Source: Flavobacterium sp. LHD-85 (GTDB lineage Bacteria; Bacteroidota; Bacteroidia; Flavobacteriales; Flavobacteriaceae). Taken from it: a stretch of DNA of 64,000 nucleotides. The notes beneath the pieces were generated by a model. The model saw only the letters and a list, made by a program, of their open reading frames with translations, did not search any database and was not told the origin of the DNA. Positions 27,150-36,854 of this stretch are shown here, piece by piece; the first letter of the stretch is position 1, and each line of letters starts with the position of its first letter. Location of the stretch: assembly GCF_030929595.1 (NCBI RefSeq), contig NZ_JAVFVR010000006.1, positions 186,001 to 250,000 of the forward strand. The letters are read 5' to 3'. The position numbers were made by a program, and so were the translations under genes.

Positions 27150-28535
27150 ATGAAATACAGAATAGAAAAAGACACCATGGGAGAAGTTCAAGTCCCAGCC
27201 GATAAATATTGGGGTGCACAAACAGAACGCTCGAGAAATAATTTCAAAATTGGACCTTCAGGCTCTATGCCAAAAGAAATCATAGAAGGCTTTGCTTATC
27301 TCAAAAAGGCTGCGGCATACGCCAATTACGATTTAGGAGTTTTACCAATCGAAAAGAGAGACGCGATTGCAGCAGTTTGCGACGAAATCCTTGAAGGCAA
27401 ACTAGACGATCAGTTTCCTCTTGTGATCTGGCAGACGGGTTCTGGAACGCAAAGCAACATGAATGTAAACGAAGTAATTGCCAACCGCGCTCAAGTTCTT
27501 AAAGGTTTTGAAATTGGCGAAGGCGAACAATTCATAAAAGCTAATGACGATGTGAACAAATCACAATCGTCAAACGACACTTTCCCAACCGGAATGCACA
27601 TCGCTGCTTACAAAATGGTTGTAGAAACTACTATTCCTGGCGTAGAAAAACTTCATGCCACTTTAGCAAAAAAAGCAACCGAATACAAAGACGTTGTCAA
27701 AATCGGAAGAACACATTTAATGGATGCTACACCATTAACACTTGGACAAGAAATTTCAGGCTACGCTGCCCAATTAGCCTTCGGATTAAAAGCTTTAAAA
27801 AATACTTTAGCCCACTTATCTGAAATCGCTCTTGGAGGAACTGCTGTCGGAACTGGATTAAACACACCAAAAGGCTACGATGTAAAAGTCGCAGAATATA
27901 TTGCCAAATTTACCAACCATCCTTTTGTAACAGCAGAAAACAAATTTGAAGCGCTTGCCGCACACGATGCCATTGTAGAAACACACGGAGCTTTAAAGCA
28001 ATTGGCTGTTTCCTTAAATAAAATTGCTAATGATATCAGAATGTTAGCTTCTGGCCCACGTTCTGGAATTGGCGAAATTCATATTCCTGAAAACGAACCA
28101 GGATCTTCTATTATGCCTGGAAAAGTAAACCCAACGCAATGCGAAGCTTTAACCATGGTTTGCGCACAAGTTATTGGAAACGATATGGCAATTGCTGTTG
28201 GAGGAATGCAAGGACATTACGAATTGAACGTTTTTAAACCTGTAATGGCTGCCAACTTTTTACAATCGGCACAATTGCTAGGTGACGCTTGCGTTTCTTT
28301 TGACGAACATTGCGCTCAAGGAATCGAACCAAATCATAAACGCATCAAAGAATTAGTAGACAATTCGCTTATGTTGGTTACCGCATTAAACACCAAAATC
28401 GGATATTATAAAGCGGCAGAAATTGCTCAAACCGCTCACAAAAACGGAACAACTCTAAAAGATGAAGCTGTTCGTTTAGGCTACGTAACTCCTGAAGACT
28501 TTGATGCTTGGGTGAAACCTGAAGATATGGTTTAA
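27150..28535 (+). CDS. fumC: Class II fumarate hydratase
   Basis: Hydrates fumarate to L-malate in the citric acid cycle. The 461-residue length matches class II (iron-free, homotetrameric) fumarases. Motifs: [25 protein letters not shown] at the start, [38 protein letters not shown], and the superfamily signature [25 protein letters not shown] with the catalytic serine loop. The start is supported by the usual N-terminus. A 7-base tandem repeat follows immediately. Confidence 0.96.
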   Translation: MKYRIEKDTMGEVQVPADKYWGAQTERSRNNFKIGPSGSMPKEIIEGFAYLKKAAAYANYDLGVLPIEKRDAIAAVCDEILEGKLDDQFPLVIWQTGSGTQSNMNVNEVIANRAQVLKGFEIGEGEQFIKANDDVNKSQSSNDTFPTGMHIAAYKMVVETTIPGVEKLHATLAKKATEYKDVVKIGRTHLMDATPLTLGQEISGYAAQLAFGLKALKNTLAHLSEIALGGTAVGTGLNTPKGYDVKVAEYIAKFTNHPFVTAENKFEALAAHDAIVETHGALKQLAVSLNKIANDIRMLASGPRSGIGEIHIPENEPGSSIMPGKVNPTQCEALTMVCAQVIGNDMAIAVGGMQGHYELNVFKPVMAANFLQSAQLLGDACVSFDEHCAQGIEPNHKRIKELVDNSLMLVTALNTKIGYYKAAEIAQTAHKNGTTLKDEAVRLGYVTPEDFDAWVKPEDMV

Positions 28536-28537
28536 GA

Positions 28538-28607
28538 TTAATTGTTAATGGTTAATTGTTAATGGTTAATTGTTAATTGTTAATTGTTAATTGTTAATTG
28601 TTAATGG
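28538..28607. repeat. TTAATTG/TTAATGG heptamer tandem repeat
   Basis: Ten consecutive 7-base units, seven TTAATTG and three TTAATGG, starting three bases after the fumC stop. A related stretch in the opposite sense (ATTAACCATT...AATTAACC, 28675-28700) overlaps the end of the convergent dehydrogenase gene. The terminator hairpin therefore sits inside a larger inverted repeat. Confidence 0.8.
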
Positions 28608-28638
28608 TAAATTATTAATTCTCATCGATACTAATAAA

Positions 28639-28671
28639 AAAAGAGCTTTCTAAAATTTAGAAAGCTCTTTT
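28639..28671. terminator. Bidirectional terminator between fumC and dehydrogenase
   Basis: AAAAGAGCTTTCTAAA / TTTAGAAAGCTCTTTT perfect stem, usable on both strands. Confidence 0.88.
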
Positions 28672-28695
28672 TCATTAACCATTTATAATTAATAA

Positions 28696-29898
28696 TTAAC
28701 CATTATTCACGTAATCTTGCAAATAACTAAATCTTTCCGTCAATTTTCCATTTTCAGTGATTTTGGCACGTTTTAAAATTCCGTCTTTATCACCGTTGAA
28801 GAAAGCTGGAATTACATGTTCCATAAATTGCTCTCCGAAACCTTCACTAGCATCTTTTGGGATTTCGCAAGGCAAATTATCTACAGCCATTACCGCAACT
28901 GCCGCTGGGTGAAAGAAGTCTACCTCACGATCTTCTAAAGGAAAATATCCATACAAAGGTTCTTCAATTGTTGACGAACGTATTGTACAGGCAATTGGCC
29001 CATTAACATCACAAGAAATATCAGCCACAACCTTCAATTTACAATCGCTTGCATTTAGCATTTCTTTTGTCAAAATCATTGGAGCATTATTGGCGTGAAA
29101 ATGTCCAGCAAAATAAATATCTGAAACCTTCGTGAATCTTTCAAAATCAGATTCATATTCTTCAGGATGATTTACAAAATCTACAAAATCTAAAACCTGA
29201 CCGTCTTTTCTTTTGTTATATTCCAAAACATCCAATTGCACATAAACTGCCTGAGCGTATTTTTTAGTCAAATAATTATCAATCGTAATTTCTTTTACTT
29301 TTATCACATCCAAAATTTCTTTGGCTCCACTCCCAACCTTTCCAGTTCCTGTAACAACAAATTTTAGGGCTGGCATTGTAATGCGTTTCAAATGCTTAAT
29401 CAAATCTTCTTTTCCTGAAAGCGATTCTGCTTTTGGAAGTTTGAACAATTCGAATTTAATTCCAAATGCACGAATTCCGTTATAAACACCAACCATTCCG
29501 GCATATTTTCCGAAACCAATTAAACGATGGTCGTGTTCGTTTACAATCGTTTCATGATCGTACAAATCAATATTTTTTTCTAAAATAGCCTGAAGTAATT
29601 TTCTATTATGAGGCTGTTCTTTAATCGTATGAGAAAAAAAGAAATAAGCTTTGTTTGGAATCAAATCGTCTACAGGAACTTCTTTTACACCAAATAAAAC
29701 ATCGCAGTCAGATACATCATCAGCAACGGTAATTCCCATATTTTTATAATCATCATCAGAAAATATTCTGATATCAGAACTTTCAACCTTTACAGAGGCA
29801 TCGTGATAAAGCTGTTTTAACCTTGTCAATTCATTTGGAGAAAATACGACTCTTCTATCTGGCGGGTTTTTTCTCTCTTTTATGATTCCAAATTTCAT
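28696..29898 (-). CDS. Saccharopine/alanine dehydrogenase-like NAD(P)-dependent oxidoreductase
   Basis: A 400-residue two-domain dehydrogenase. The N-terminal AlaDH/PNT-type domain begins MKFGIIKERKNPPDRRVVFS, the usual KERK..ERRVA-like substrate-domain opening. The nucleotide-binding segment FVVTGTGKVGSGAKEILD (GxGxxG-type) lies near residue 180. KLKVVADISCDVNGPI resembles the lysine-forming saccharopine dehydrogenase group. True substrate unresolved: alanine, saccharopine or another 2-amino acid are possible. Confidence 0.78.
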   Translation of the reverse strand: MKFGIIKERKNPPDRRVVFSPNELTRLKQLYHDASVKVESSDIRIFSDDDYKNMGITVADDVSDCDVLFGVKEVPVDDLIPNKAYFFFSHTIKEQPHNRKLLQAILEKNIDLYDHETIVNEHDHRLIGFGKYAGMVGVYNGIRAFGIKFELFKLPKAESLSGKEDLIKHLKRITMPALKFVVTGTGKVGSGAKEILDVIKVKEITIDNYLTKKYAQAVYVQLDVLEYNKRKDGQVLDFVDFVNHPEEYESDFERFTKVSDIYFAGHFHANNAPMILTKEMLNASDCKLKVVADISCDVNGPIACTIRSSTIEEPLYGYFPLEDREVDFFHPAAVAVMAVDNLPCEIPKDASEGFGEQFMEHVIPAFFNGDKDGILKRAKITENGKLTERFSYLQDYVNNG

Positions 29899-30118
29899 TT
29901 AATGTGGTTTTTTAGTATTTAATAATATAACTTTTTAAAACATATTTGTTTCAAATATAACAAATTTAGTTAAAATTTTGTTTCAAAAATTCTATTTAGA
30001 ATGTTTTAAAACCGTTATAAGCTGAAAAACAATCGACTAAAATTTGCTTTTCTTAAAAAAATGTTAAAAAACACAAAATAAAGCCTCAGAACCAAGAATA
30101 CAACAAAATTGAATTCGA

Positions 30119-30126
30119 TATATTTG
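30119..30126 (+). promoter_or_regulatory. Bacteroidota -7 element (TATATTTG)
   Basis: TAnnTTTG match ending 13 bases before the serine hydrolase start. Confidence 0.5.
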
Positions 30127-30139
30127 TTTTTAAAGAACG

Positions 30140-31342
30140 ATGAAAATGATTTTCCTTAAAAAGACAAAGATACCACAATTACTTTTTTCAATACTTGTTT
30201 TAAGCTCATGCGGCCAAAACAAAACAACAGCAACAGATACAACTCAGACAGTCGAAGATACCTTACCTAAAATGAAGCCGTTAGGAGCTGAACCGAAAGT
30301 TTCACAGGCTTATAAAAACTCGGTTGTTGGCAGAATAAATCACTTTTACAACAAAAATTGGCCAAATAATACCATGAATGGAAGCTTCTTAGTAGCCAAA
30401 AATGGACAGATTTTATTTGAAAAATATAATGGTTATGCCAATAAAAATGAGGGAACTGAAATTACTCCTGACACACCTGTACAAATTGCTTCTGTGAGCA
30501 AAGTGTTAACGGCTACAGCAGTTTTAAAATTGGTAAATGCTGGCAAAATTGACTTAGACCAAAAAGTAAATACTATTTTAAAGACTTTCCCTTACGAAGA
30601 ATGCACCATTAGAATGTTATTGGATCACCGTACAGGAATGCGTAATTACGCTTACTTTACTGACCGCGATAAATCAATCTGGGACAGACATAACCAATTG
30701 ACCAATAAAGATATTTTAGACATTCTGGCTACAAAAGATATTGGTTTGGAAGCTAAAACCGGAACACGTTTCAGCTACTGCAACACCAATTATGCAATGC
30801 TGGCCCTTATCATTGAAAAAATTACTGGTTTAAGCTACAAAGAAGCAATGTCAGAAATGATTTTCAAGCCGATTGGAATGAAAAATACCTACGTTTTTGA
30901 TGATGATAAGGACAGAAAGAAAATTGTCCCATCTTATAAAGGTAATGGCGTAGAAATTGGTTTTGATTATCTAGACAATGTTTACGGAGATAAAAACATT
31001 TTCTCCACTGCTAGAGATCTTTTAAAATTTGATCGTGCCAGACAATCACCGGATTTCTTGAAACCTGAATTGTTAAAACAAGTCTACACTGGCTACAGCA
31101 ACGAACGTAAAGGGACCAAAAATTATGGTCTTGGAATTAGAATGATTAATTGGGAAACAGGACAGAATTTCTATTTCCATAATGGCTGGTGGCACGGAAA
31201 TACCTCATCTTACATTACTTTGATGAAAGAAAGAGTAACGATTATTGCATTATCTAATAAAATGACCAGAAATACTTATGCGGTTCGTAAACTAGCCCCG
31301 ATTTTTGGAGATTATCCTTTTAATTTTAAAGACGAAGAGTAA
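30140..31342 (+). CDS. Serine hydrolase (beta-lactamase/penicillin-binding fold) lipoprotein
   Basis: A 400-residue lipoprotein (lipobox LVLSSC) of the class C beta-lactamase-like serine hydrolase group. The catalytic S-x-x-K is in IASVSKVLTATA; Y-x-N corresponds to SYCNTNYAML, and the third motif lies around FHNGWWHGNTS. Such proteins act on peptidoglycan peptides, esters or D-amino peptides; substrate not inferable. A palindromic terminator-like region follows and then ssrA. Confidence 0.85.
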   Translation: MKMIFLKKTKIPQLLFSILVLSSCGQNKTTATDTTQTVEDTLPKMKPLGAEPKVSQAYKNSVVGRINHFYNKNWPNNTMNGSFLVAKNGQILFEKYNGYANKNEGTEITPDTPVQIASVSKVLTATAVLKLVNAGKIDLDQKVNTILKTFPYEECTIRMLLDHRTGMRNYAYFTDRDKSIWDRHNQLTNKDILDILATKDIGLEAKTGTRFSYCNTNYAMLALIIEKITGLSYKEAMSEMIFKPIGMKNTYVFDDDKDRKKIVPSYKGNGVEIGFDYLDNVYGDKNIFSTARDLLKFDRARQSPDFLKPELLKQVYTGYSNERKGTKNYGLGIRMINWETGQNFYFHNGWWHGNTSSYITLMKERVTIIALSNKMTRNTYAVRKLAPIFGDYPFNFKDEE

Positions 31343-31348
31343 AATTAT

Positions 31349-31429
31349 AGTCGTAAAGCCGAAAGTCAAAAGTCGTAAAGTCTTAAAAACATTTGCCAAT
31401 GCTGACTTTGGACTTTCGACTTTATGACT
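31349..31429 (+). terminator. Long stem-loop after the serine hydrolase gene
   Basis: AGTCGTAAAGCCGAAAGTC pairs with GACTTTCGACTTTATGACT (a few mismatches) across a 43-base loop. Inside the loop AAAAGTC/GACTTTG can also pair. A run of T follows. Made of AAAGTC/GACTTT short repeats, so it may be a repeat element used as a terminator. Confidence 0.6.
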
Positions 31430-31468
31430 TTTTTTAATTTTTTTAGTAGAAAATAATTTCAAATAGTA

Positions 31469-31476
31469 TAAATTTG
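31469..31476 (+). promoter_or_regulatory. Bacteroidota -7 element (TAAATTTG) of ssrA
   Basis: TAnnTTTG match ending 13 bases before the first base of tmRNA. Confidence 0.6.
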
Positions 31477-31489
31477 CAAACTTATTTTT

Positions 31490-31884
31490 GGGGTCGACTG
31501 GTTTTGACAGCAAGTCGAATTGAACAGTAAGCACGTCGAGCATTGAGACCTTGCTCGTAAATATAAGATCTCGAACTTTTACACGGCGAAAATAATTACG
31601 CTTTAGCTGCATAATCCGAATCATAGTACGATTGCGCCACGTCTCTACAAGGTAGAGAAGCTGGATTCTCCTGGAAAGCCTTGGTTTGTGGCGTTCCGAT
31701 CAGGGGAACCGTAAAAATAAACCTAGATTTCCATGAGCTTCGGGTGGATTTCGAAAATTAAGAAGATAAGTGTTGGGTGGTTGTTTCTGGCCTAGCTCAA
31801 CATCGAAAATTCAATCAGGAAATAAGCGTGTAGAAAGCTCTTTAGTTGCTTGTTTGGACCCGGGTTCGATTCCCGGCGACTCCA
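31490..31884 (+). ncRNA. ssrA: Transfer-messenger RNA (tmRNA)
   Basis: One-piece tmRNA that rescues stalled ribosomes. The 5' end GGGGTCGACTGG pairs with the 3' end CGACTCC plus discriminator A; CCA is not encoded. The T-arm is visible (GGACCCGGGTTCGATTCCCGG region). The tag frame at 31585-31614 reads GGC GAA AAT AAT TAC GCT TTA GCT GCA TAA, giving GENNYALAA after the tRNA-borne alanine. The gene is complete, but its 3' end is duplicated at 42870-42888. Confidence 0.97.
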
Positions 31885-31890
31885 CAAAAA
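31872..31890 (+). other. Left attachment site (3' end of ssrA)
   Basis: CCCGGCGACTCCACAAAAA, the acceptor-stem end of tmRNA plus flanking bases. It matches 18 of 19 bases with 42870-42888 in the same orientation. The two repeats are 10,998 bases apart and bracket the island. Confidence 0.75.
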
Positions 31891-31922
31891 AAGCCTGTAA
31901 ACTCTTTGTTTACAGGCTTTTT
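31888..31922 (+). terminator. Terminator after ssrA
   Basis: AAAAAGCCTGTAAAC / GTTTACAGGCTTTTT stem with short loop. An almost identical stem occurs at 60353-60387. Confidence 0.85.
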
Positions 31923-31964
31923 GTTTTTTGGCTGACAGTTTAAGTGTTAATGAATTTAAATTTG

Positions 31965-32138
31965 TCATACTGTAAACAAACTTTTGATCATTTCTTTTAA
32001 GCTAGAATGATAATCAGATTTAGAGCGAACTAAACTCTTTACATTGGAATTGACAGTCTCAATATCACCCTGTTTTACAGTAAAATAATAGTAGTCTATT
32101 TGAGGTTCTGTGATAAGGGATGACTTGTGATACGACAA
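31965..32138 (-). CDS. Possible small gene or gene remnant, 57 codons, directly after the exporter stop
   Basis: In frame with, and immediately after, the TAG of the ABC exporter gene there are 57 sense codons ending in TGA, with ordinary-looking composition. They include ITEPQIDYYYFTVKQGDIET, then VNSNVKSLVRSKSDYH and SSLKEMIKSLFTV. The only possible start at the left limit is TTG; there is no early ATG. It could be a TTG-started small protein (perhaps immunity), a C-terminal extension lost by a nonsense mutation, or the remnant of a truncated gene beside the attachment site. No family recognised. Confidence 0.4.
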   Translation of the reverse strand: MSYHKSSLITEPQIDYYYFTVKQGDIETVNSNVKSLVRSKSDYHSSLKEMIKSLFTV

Positions 32139-34379
32139 CTATTCCCCTAATTCTAACTGATTTTTCACGAGTTCATAGTATTTTCCTTTTTGAGTGATTA
32201 GTTGCTCATGTGTGCCAGTCTCTTCTATTTCCCCTCTATCAAGTACAATTATTTGATCAGCATTTTTCACAGTAGAAAGACGATGTGCTATAATGATCAC
32301 CGTTTTTCCTTTGAAATGGTCAAGAATATTCTTCATTAATATTTTTTCATTTTTTGCATCAAGAGAACTTGTAGCTTCGTCAAAAAATATGTAGTCTGGA
32401 TTTTTATAAATAGCACGAGCAACTAATATTCGTTGTTTTTGACCTGTGCTTAATTCAATCCCAGAATCTCCAATTTTAGTACGCTCCATTAATGGCAAAT
32501 TCTGAACAAATTCATTAGCTAATGATAAATTTAATGCTGAATTTAGTTTATCTCTATCAACATTAGTGTCGGACATTGTTACATTATTGATTACCGTATC
32601 TGAAAAAATAAAACCACCCTGGAGCACTACCCCACAATGTTGTCTCCATATATCAGGATTTAACAATGATATATCATTACAACCAATACAAATAGAACCA
32701 GAGTTTGGATCGTATATTTTGAGTAATAGCTTGAGTAATGTTGATTTGCCACTACCACTTGCCCCAACGATCGCTGTAGTTTTCCCAAATTCTAACTTTG
32801 TTGATATATTTTGTAATACTCGTGTTTTTGTGTTTCCAAAATAAGAAAATGCAACGTTAGTAAGAATAATATCTCCTCTAAATTTATCTACTGTATTTTT
32901 ATTGCCAAAGTTATTTTTATTAAAAATTTCTATTTCTGTATTAGTTGTATTTGAATCATTTAATCTTTCAAGGCTCAACTTCGCTTCTTGTGAGGACAGT
33001 AAGAAATCCAAAAGATTTTCAATTGGCGAATTCATTTGAGTTATTATAAAAATGATGCTCATTAGTCCTCCAATACTCAATTCTCCTTTTACTACTGCAT
33101 ATCCTCCTAAAAGTGAAATTAAAATATTTTTTGTTTGAGAAAAAAATAGACTTCCCATTAATTGCAATTGAGATGTTTTTAGGATTTCAATATTAGTTCT
33201 ATATAATTTTTCTTGCAGTAAATTCCATTTATTAATTCGAAAAACATTACTATCAAATACTTTGATATCTAATACTCCTCCGATTGATTCGATGAGTGAT
33301 GTTTGGCTTTCAGCTAATAATTCAAATCTAATATAGTCAAGATTTTTTTTTCGTTTTAAAAATGAAATGATCCAAATAATAGCAATTATTGAGCCGATAC
33401 TAAATACTCCTAGAATGGGTAAATGTAGATGACCTAATATAAATATATATATTATTAATGAAAGAGCTGAAAGCAAAGAAGAAAAATAACCTGATGTAAG
33501 AAATGATTCTATTTTATCATGATCTGCTATTCTCTGAGTGATATCCCCTACTTTTCGAGAATCAAAAAATGATGCAGGTAATTTCATCAATCGTGAAATA
33601 TATTCAGACAATAAACTCCGTATTATTTTGGAATTTAAAAATAGTAGTTGCCACCCTCGAAGAATTTTTGCAAATAAACTTAAAAGAATTATTCCAAATT
33701 GTGAAAGGATAACCAGATTGATTATATCCATATTTTTAGGAATTATTCCTGTATCAAATAATCTCTGGGTCAAAAAAGGAAAAATTAAGGCAACTATAGC
33801 CTCAAGTATTACACAAACAACAATAATGCTAATTTTTACTTTTTCTTCTTTGATGTATTTGTATAAGTTTATTAAACTACTATTGGTTGCTTGTATTTTT
33901 TGTGTTTGCCTGCAAAAATTCGAATATGGCTGTAGAATTAGTCCATAGCCTTTCTGCTCAGTATTATTTGTCCAATTTAATACAAACTTTGAATAGGATA
34001 TGTTTACTAATCCTTTGGCTGGATCGGCAATTTTTACTCCTTTCACTGCTATATTTGTTAATTTTTGCGGAGGAATTACAACAAAATGATTCTGATTCCA
34101 ATGTAATATGCAAGGCAAAGGAATTATTCCATCTTGAAGTTGTGCTAATTCCATTTTTACAACTTTAGAATTAAGACATAAGGTTTGCGCAATTTTTTTT
34201 AAGGATAAGAGATTTACCCCTAATTTATCTTTATTTGCAATTTGCTGCAACTGGTTTAATGAAATAAACCTACCATAATACTTACTAATCATTTGTAAAC
34301 ATGCTAACCCACAATCACTTGAATCTAACTGCCTAAATACTTTAAATTTATTTTTAAAATTTAAAAATGGGGTGCTCAT
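32139..34379 (-). CDS. Peptidase-containing ABC exporter (C39 protease, PCAT)
   Basis: Cuts double-glycine leaders and exports the released peptide. From the in-frame ATG at 34403 the residue numbers are: C39 peptidase Cys31 (LDSSDCGLACL), His106 (NQNHFVVI) and Asp127 (KIADPAKG). Membrane helices occupy about residues 185-460. The ATPase domain has Walker A GASGSGKST, signature LSTGQKQR and Walker B DYIFFDEAT. The start at 34379 is preferred because C39 exporters begin shortly before this motif. It lies 42 bases after the receptor gene (18 with the longer start). Its substrate is very likely the precursor at 40342-40644. Confidence 0.93.
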   Translation of the reverse strand: MSTPFLNFKNKFKVFRQLDSSDCGLACLQMISKYYGRFISLNQLQQIANKDKLGVNLLSLKKIAQTLCLNSKVVKMELAQLQDGIIPLPCILHWNQNHFVVIPPQKLTNIAVKGVKIADPAKGLVNISYSKFVLNWTNNTEQKGYGLILQPYSNFCRQTQKIQATNSSLINLYKYIKEEKVKISIIVVCVILEAIVALIFPFLTQRLFDTGIIPKNMDIINLVILSQFGIILLSLFAKILRGWQLLFLNSKIIRSLLSEYISRLMKLPASFFDSRKVGDITQRIADHDKIESFLTSGYFSSLLSALSLIIYIFILGHLHLPILGVFSIGSIIAIIWIISFLKRKKNLDYIRFELLAESQTSLIESIGGVLDIKVFDSNVFRINKWNLLQEKLYRTNIEILKTSQLQLMGSLFFSQTKNILISLLGGYAVVKGELSIGGLMSIIFIITQMNSPIENLLDFLLSSQEAKLSLERLNDSNTTNTEIEIFNKNNFGNKNTVDKFRGDIILTNVAFSYFGNTKTRVLQNISTKLEFGKTTAIVGASGSGKSTLLKLLLKIYDPNSGSICIGCNDISLLNPDIWRQHCGVVLQGGFIFSDTVINNVTMSDTNVDRDKLNSALNLSLANEFVQNLPLMERTKIGDSGIELSTGQKQRILVARAIYKNPDYIFFDEATSSLDAKNEKILMKNILDHFKGKTVIIIAHRLSTVKNADQIIVLDRGEIEETGTHEQLITQKGKYYELVKNQLELGE

Positions 34380-34421
34380 ATTTAGATATTTAAAAAAAAA
34401 CATTAATATAAAAACAACTGA

Positions 34422-36854
34422 TCAAAGTCTATTTAATTCATCTGTATTACTCCCTTTTTTATTTTTCCCACTCTCCACAGTAGTTTTTCCAAATTTATAT
34501 AACATAGAAAGGCGAATTGTTCTAAGGTCAAAATTTTGAATAAAATTAGTGTTCATGTTTTCAAAATCGGTTTGAGTCTTATATATTTTACCATTTGTAA
34601 TATCAAGAAAATTTAAACTTAAGGAAACTCTATTTTTTAATACTAACTGAGATAATGAGACATCAATATTATATGTTCTATCTAAGTTATAAAGCCCTTT
34701 AAACGTGGATGAAAGATAATTTAAAGAAATCTCACAACTTAGATTATTTAATTTTTGAATTTTAAAGGAATTTACTAATTGGATTTGGTAAGAAGTTAAT
34801 TGTTTTTTTAATCGTGTGTTATAAACATTACTGTTGATTGAATGATTGAAAATACTGTTAGATGTAGCAATATTCCAAAACTTAGTTATTCCCTTATTGT
34901 AATAAAAGGATAAACCTAAAATGTTGTCGTTATCCATATTAAGTTTATTGTAAATAAAAGTTTGATTAGTATCATCCAGTTTTGGAATTTGAATAAATAA
35001 ATCTGACGTGAATACACCAAATAACATTACTGAAAATGCTCTTTTTATGCTGGTGCTGATTTCCAAATTATGAGAAAATGAAGGCATTAACAACGGATTA
35101 CCTTCTGCATAAATATATGGATTGGTATAGAATCTAAATGGATTTAAATCAGAAAAAGTAGGTCTATTAATTCTATAACTATATGAAGCTTTATATACAA
35201 AGTCATTTTGGGGAATTGAAAAAGAAAATGATGGAAAAATTTTAAAATATTGGTTCTCGATTCTCAAATTTTTCTCTTCTCCTTTATATCTAAAAGATTC
35301 ACTTCGCAGTCCTACTTGAAACTCAATACCAGAACTATAAGCACGCCAATAATTCGAATAGACAGCGACGTTAGATTCTTTATAGCTAAAAATATTACTT
35401 CTTATGGTATCTACTATTCCAATTGAAGCTACTTTTTCATAATTTATATAACGTACATCATTATTCGTTTCGATTGTGCTTAACTTGCTTCCGAACGAAA
35501 ATGAGGATTGGGTTGACAGCTTCATAACATAATCTAACTTACCAGAAATTATATTAATTTTTCTTGGTGTGAAACTTGCAAAATCATTGCTATCATATAT
35601 CATAAAACTGTGCCCATCTATAAAGTCTGTTTTCGTTCTTGTGTCTTGTCGTTCTTGAAAATATGTATAGTCAATATCAAAAGAAAGTTCATCATTGCGT
35701 TTCCCAATTAGTTTTTTTGCAAAAGCATTTGTACTATGTGTTTGGTTAGTTGTTAAAACTTGATTGGTCGTATGCATAGAGGAGTCAATAGAATTGTTGC
35801 ATTTTGAAATATCCGAGTGGCTAGTAAGCAACATGTCATCGTAAAAAAAACTGCCTGTAACTGATATTCCTACACTAAACTTTGGTATAAATGAGTATTC
35901 ATAAACTACGCTGTAATTATTGTCACTTTTCAATCTAGTTCTGTCCATTTTTTGTTTCCAAAATATGTTGTTATCTGAGAGTCGATAATTATTCTCTAAT
36001 AACTCGCCTCTATAATATTTTCCAGTAGAGCTATTTAGGTTAACCTGTAAATATGAAGCTTTGCTTCGATATGTTATATCTCCAAAAAAACCGAATTTTG
36101 ATAAGCGTGTTTGGTCGAAGTTAACTTTCAATGTATATATAGTGCCTAAAGATTTTTCTTTTTTTAAATTAATATTTATGATACCTGCATTACCCTCGGC
36201 ATCAAATTTGGAAGATGGTGTTGTTATGACTTCAACGTCTTCAATATTACTTACTGGAATTGATTTTAAATAAGAGATTAATTGTTCGCTACTCAGCTTA
36301 TAAGGTTTTCCATTGATTTGGATTTGAGCTCCGGAAATTCCTCTTATGCTAATTTCTCCTAATGCATTCATGACAGTAAATGGTATTCTATTTAATAGTT
36401 CATCGGCTGTTAAGCTTTGTAAGTTAGAATTTCCTTGTGGGTTAAATATGATTCTATCTGATTTTCTTTTTATTAGTGATCGTTCTCCAATTACAGTAAC
36501 ACTATTAAGTTCTTCAGTTTTAATCAAAGCTTTACTACTTCCAATATTCAAACAACCATTATTATCTACTTTAATCAGTTTAGGAAAATCAAAAACGTTG
36601 GTTTGTGTTTCTGCAAGTATTTTATACACCCCTTGTGTTGTTATTTTAATAGAAAAGTTGCCAACAGAATCGGAAATACCATAATATTTAATAGAAGTAT
36701 CATATGTATTGCTCGCGACAACTGTAACCCCATATATCATTGTGCTTTCAGATTTCAATTGTCCAGTTATTTGAAAATCTAGTTTGCCTTGGCAATATGA
36801 AATATTGATATTTACTATTAGTGATATTAGGAAATACAAAATACCTCTTTTCAT
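34422..36854 (-). CDS. Outer-membrane beta-barrel family receptor in the island
   Basis: An 810-residue outer-membrane protein: signal peptide (ends NISYCQG), a carboxypeptidase-regulatory-like domain (about 28-115), and a plug (SVTVIGERSLIKRKSDRIIF to VEVITTPSSKFDAEGNAGII). A barrel of about 570 residues follows, then a polar tail (SGKNKKGSNTDELNRL). It has the same architecture as 23729-26182. Encoded directly before the peptide exporter, it may take up or release the island's product, or bind it as a self-protection or signalling receptor. No HlyD-type adaptor is encoded. Confidence 0.87.
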   Translation of the reverse strand: MKRGILYFLISLIVNINISYCQGKLDFQITGQLKSESTMIYGVTVVASNTYDTSIKYYGISDSVGNFSIKITTQGVYKILAETQTNVFDFPKLIKVDNNGCLNIGSSKALIKTEELNSVTVIGERSLIKRKSDRIIFNPQGNSNLQSLTADELLNRIPFTVMNALGEISIRGISGAQIQINGKPYKLSSEQLISYLKSIPVSNIEDVEVITTPSSKFDAEGNAGIININLKKEKSLGTIYTLKVNFDQTRLSKFGFFGDITYRSKASYLQVNLNSSTGKYYRGELLENNYRLSDNNIFWKQKMDRTRLKSDNNYSVVYEYSFIPKFSVGISVTGSFFYDDMLLTSHSDISKCNNSIDSSMHTTNQVLTTNQTHSTNAFAKKLIGKRNDELSFDIDYTYFQERQDTRTKTDFIDGHSFMIYDSNDFASFTPRKINIISGKLDYVMKLSTQSSFSFGSKLSTIETNNDVRYINYEKVASIGIVDTIRSNIFSYKESNVAVYSNYWRAYSSGIEFQVGLRSESFRYKGEEKNLRIENQYFKIFPSFSFSIPQNDFVYKASYSYRINRPTFSDLNPFRFYTNPYIYAEGNPLLMPSFSHNLEISTSIKRAFSVMLFGVFTSDLFIQIPKLDDTNQTFIYNKLNMDNDNILGLSFYYNKGITKFWNIATSNSIFNHSINSNVYNTRLKKQLTSYQIQLVNSFKIQKLNNLSCEISLNYLSSTFKGLYNLDRTYNIDVSLSQLVLKNRVSLSLNFLDITNGKIYKTQTDFENMNTNFIQNFDLRTIRLSMLYKFGKTTVESGKNKKGSNTDELNRL

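Noticed and set aside
28546..28705. CRISPR array suspected from short repeats after fumC
   Set aside because: Units are contiguous 7-base repeats with no spacers; no cas gene in the window.
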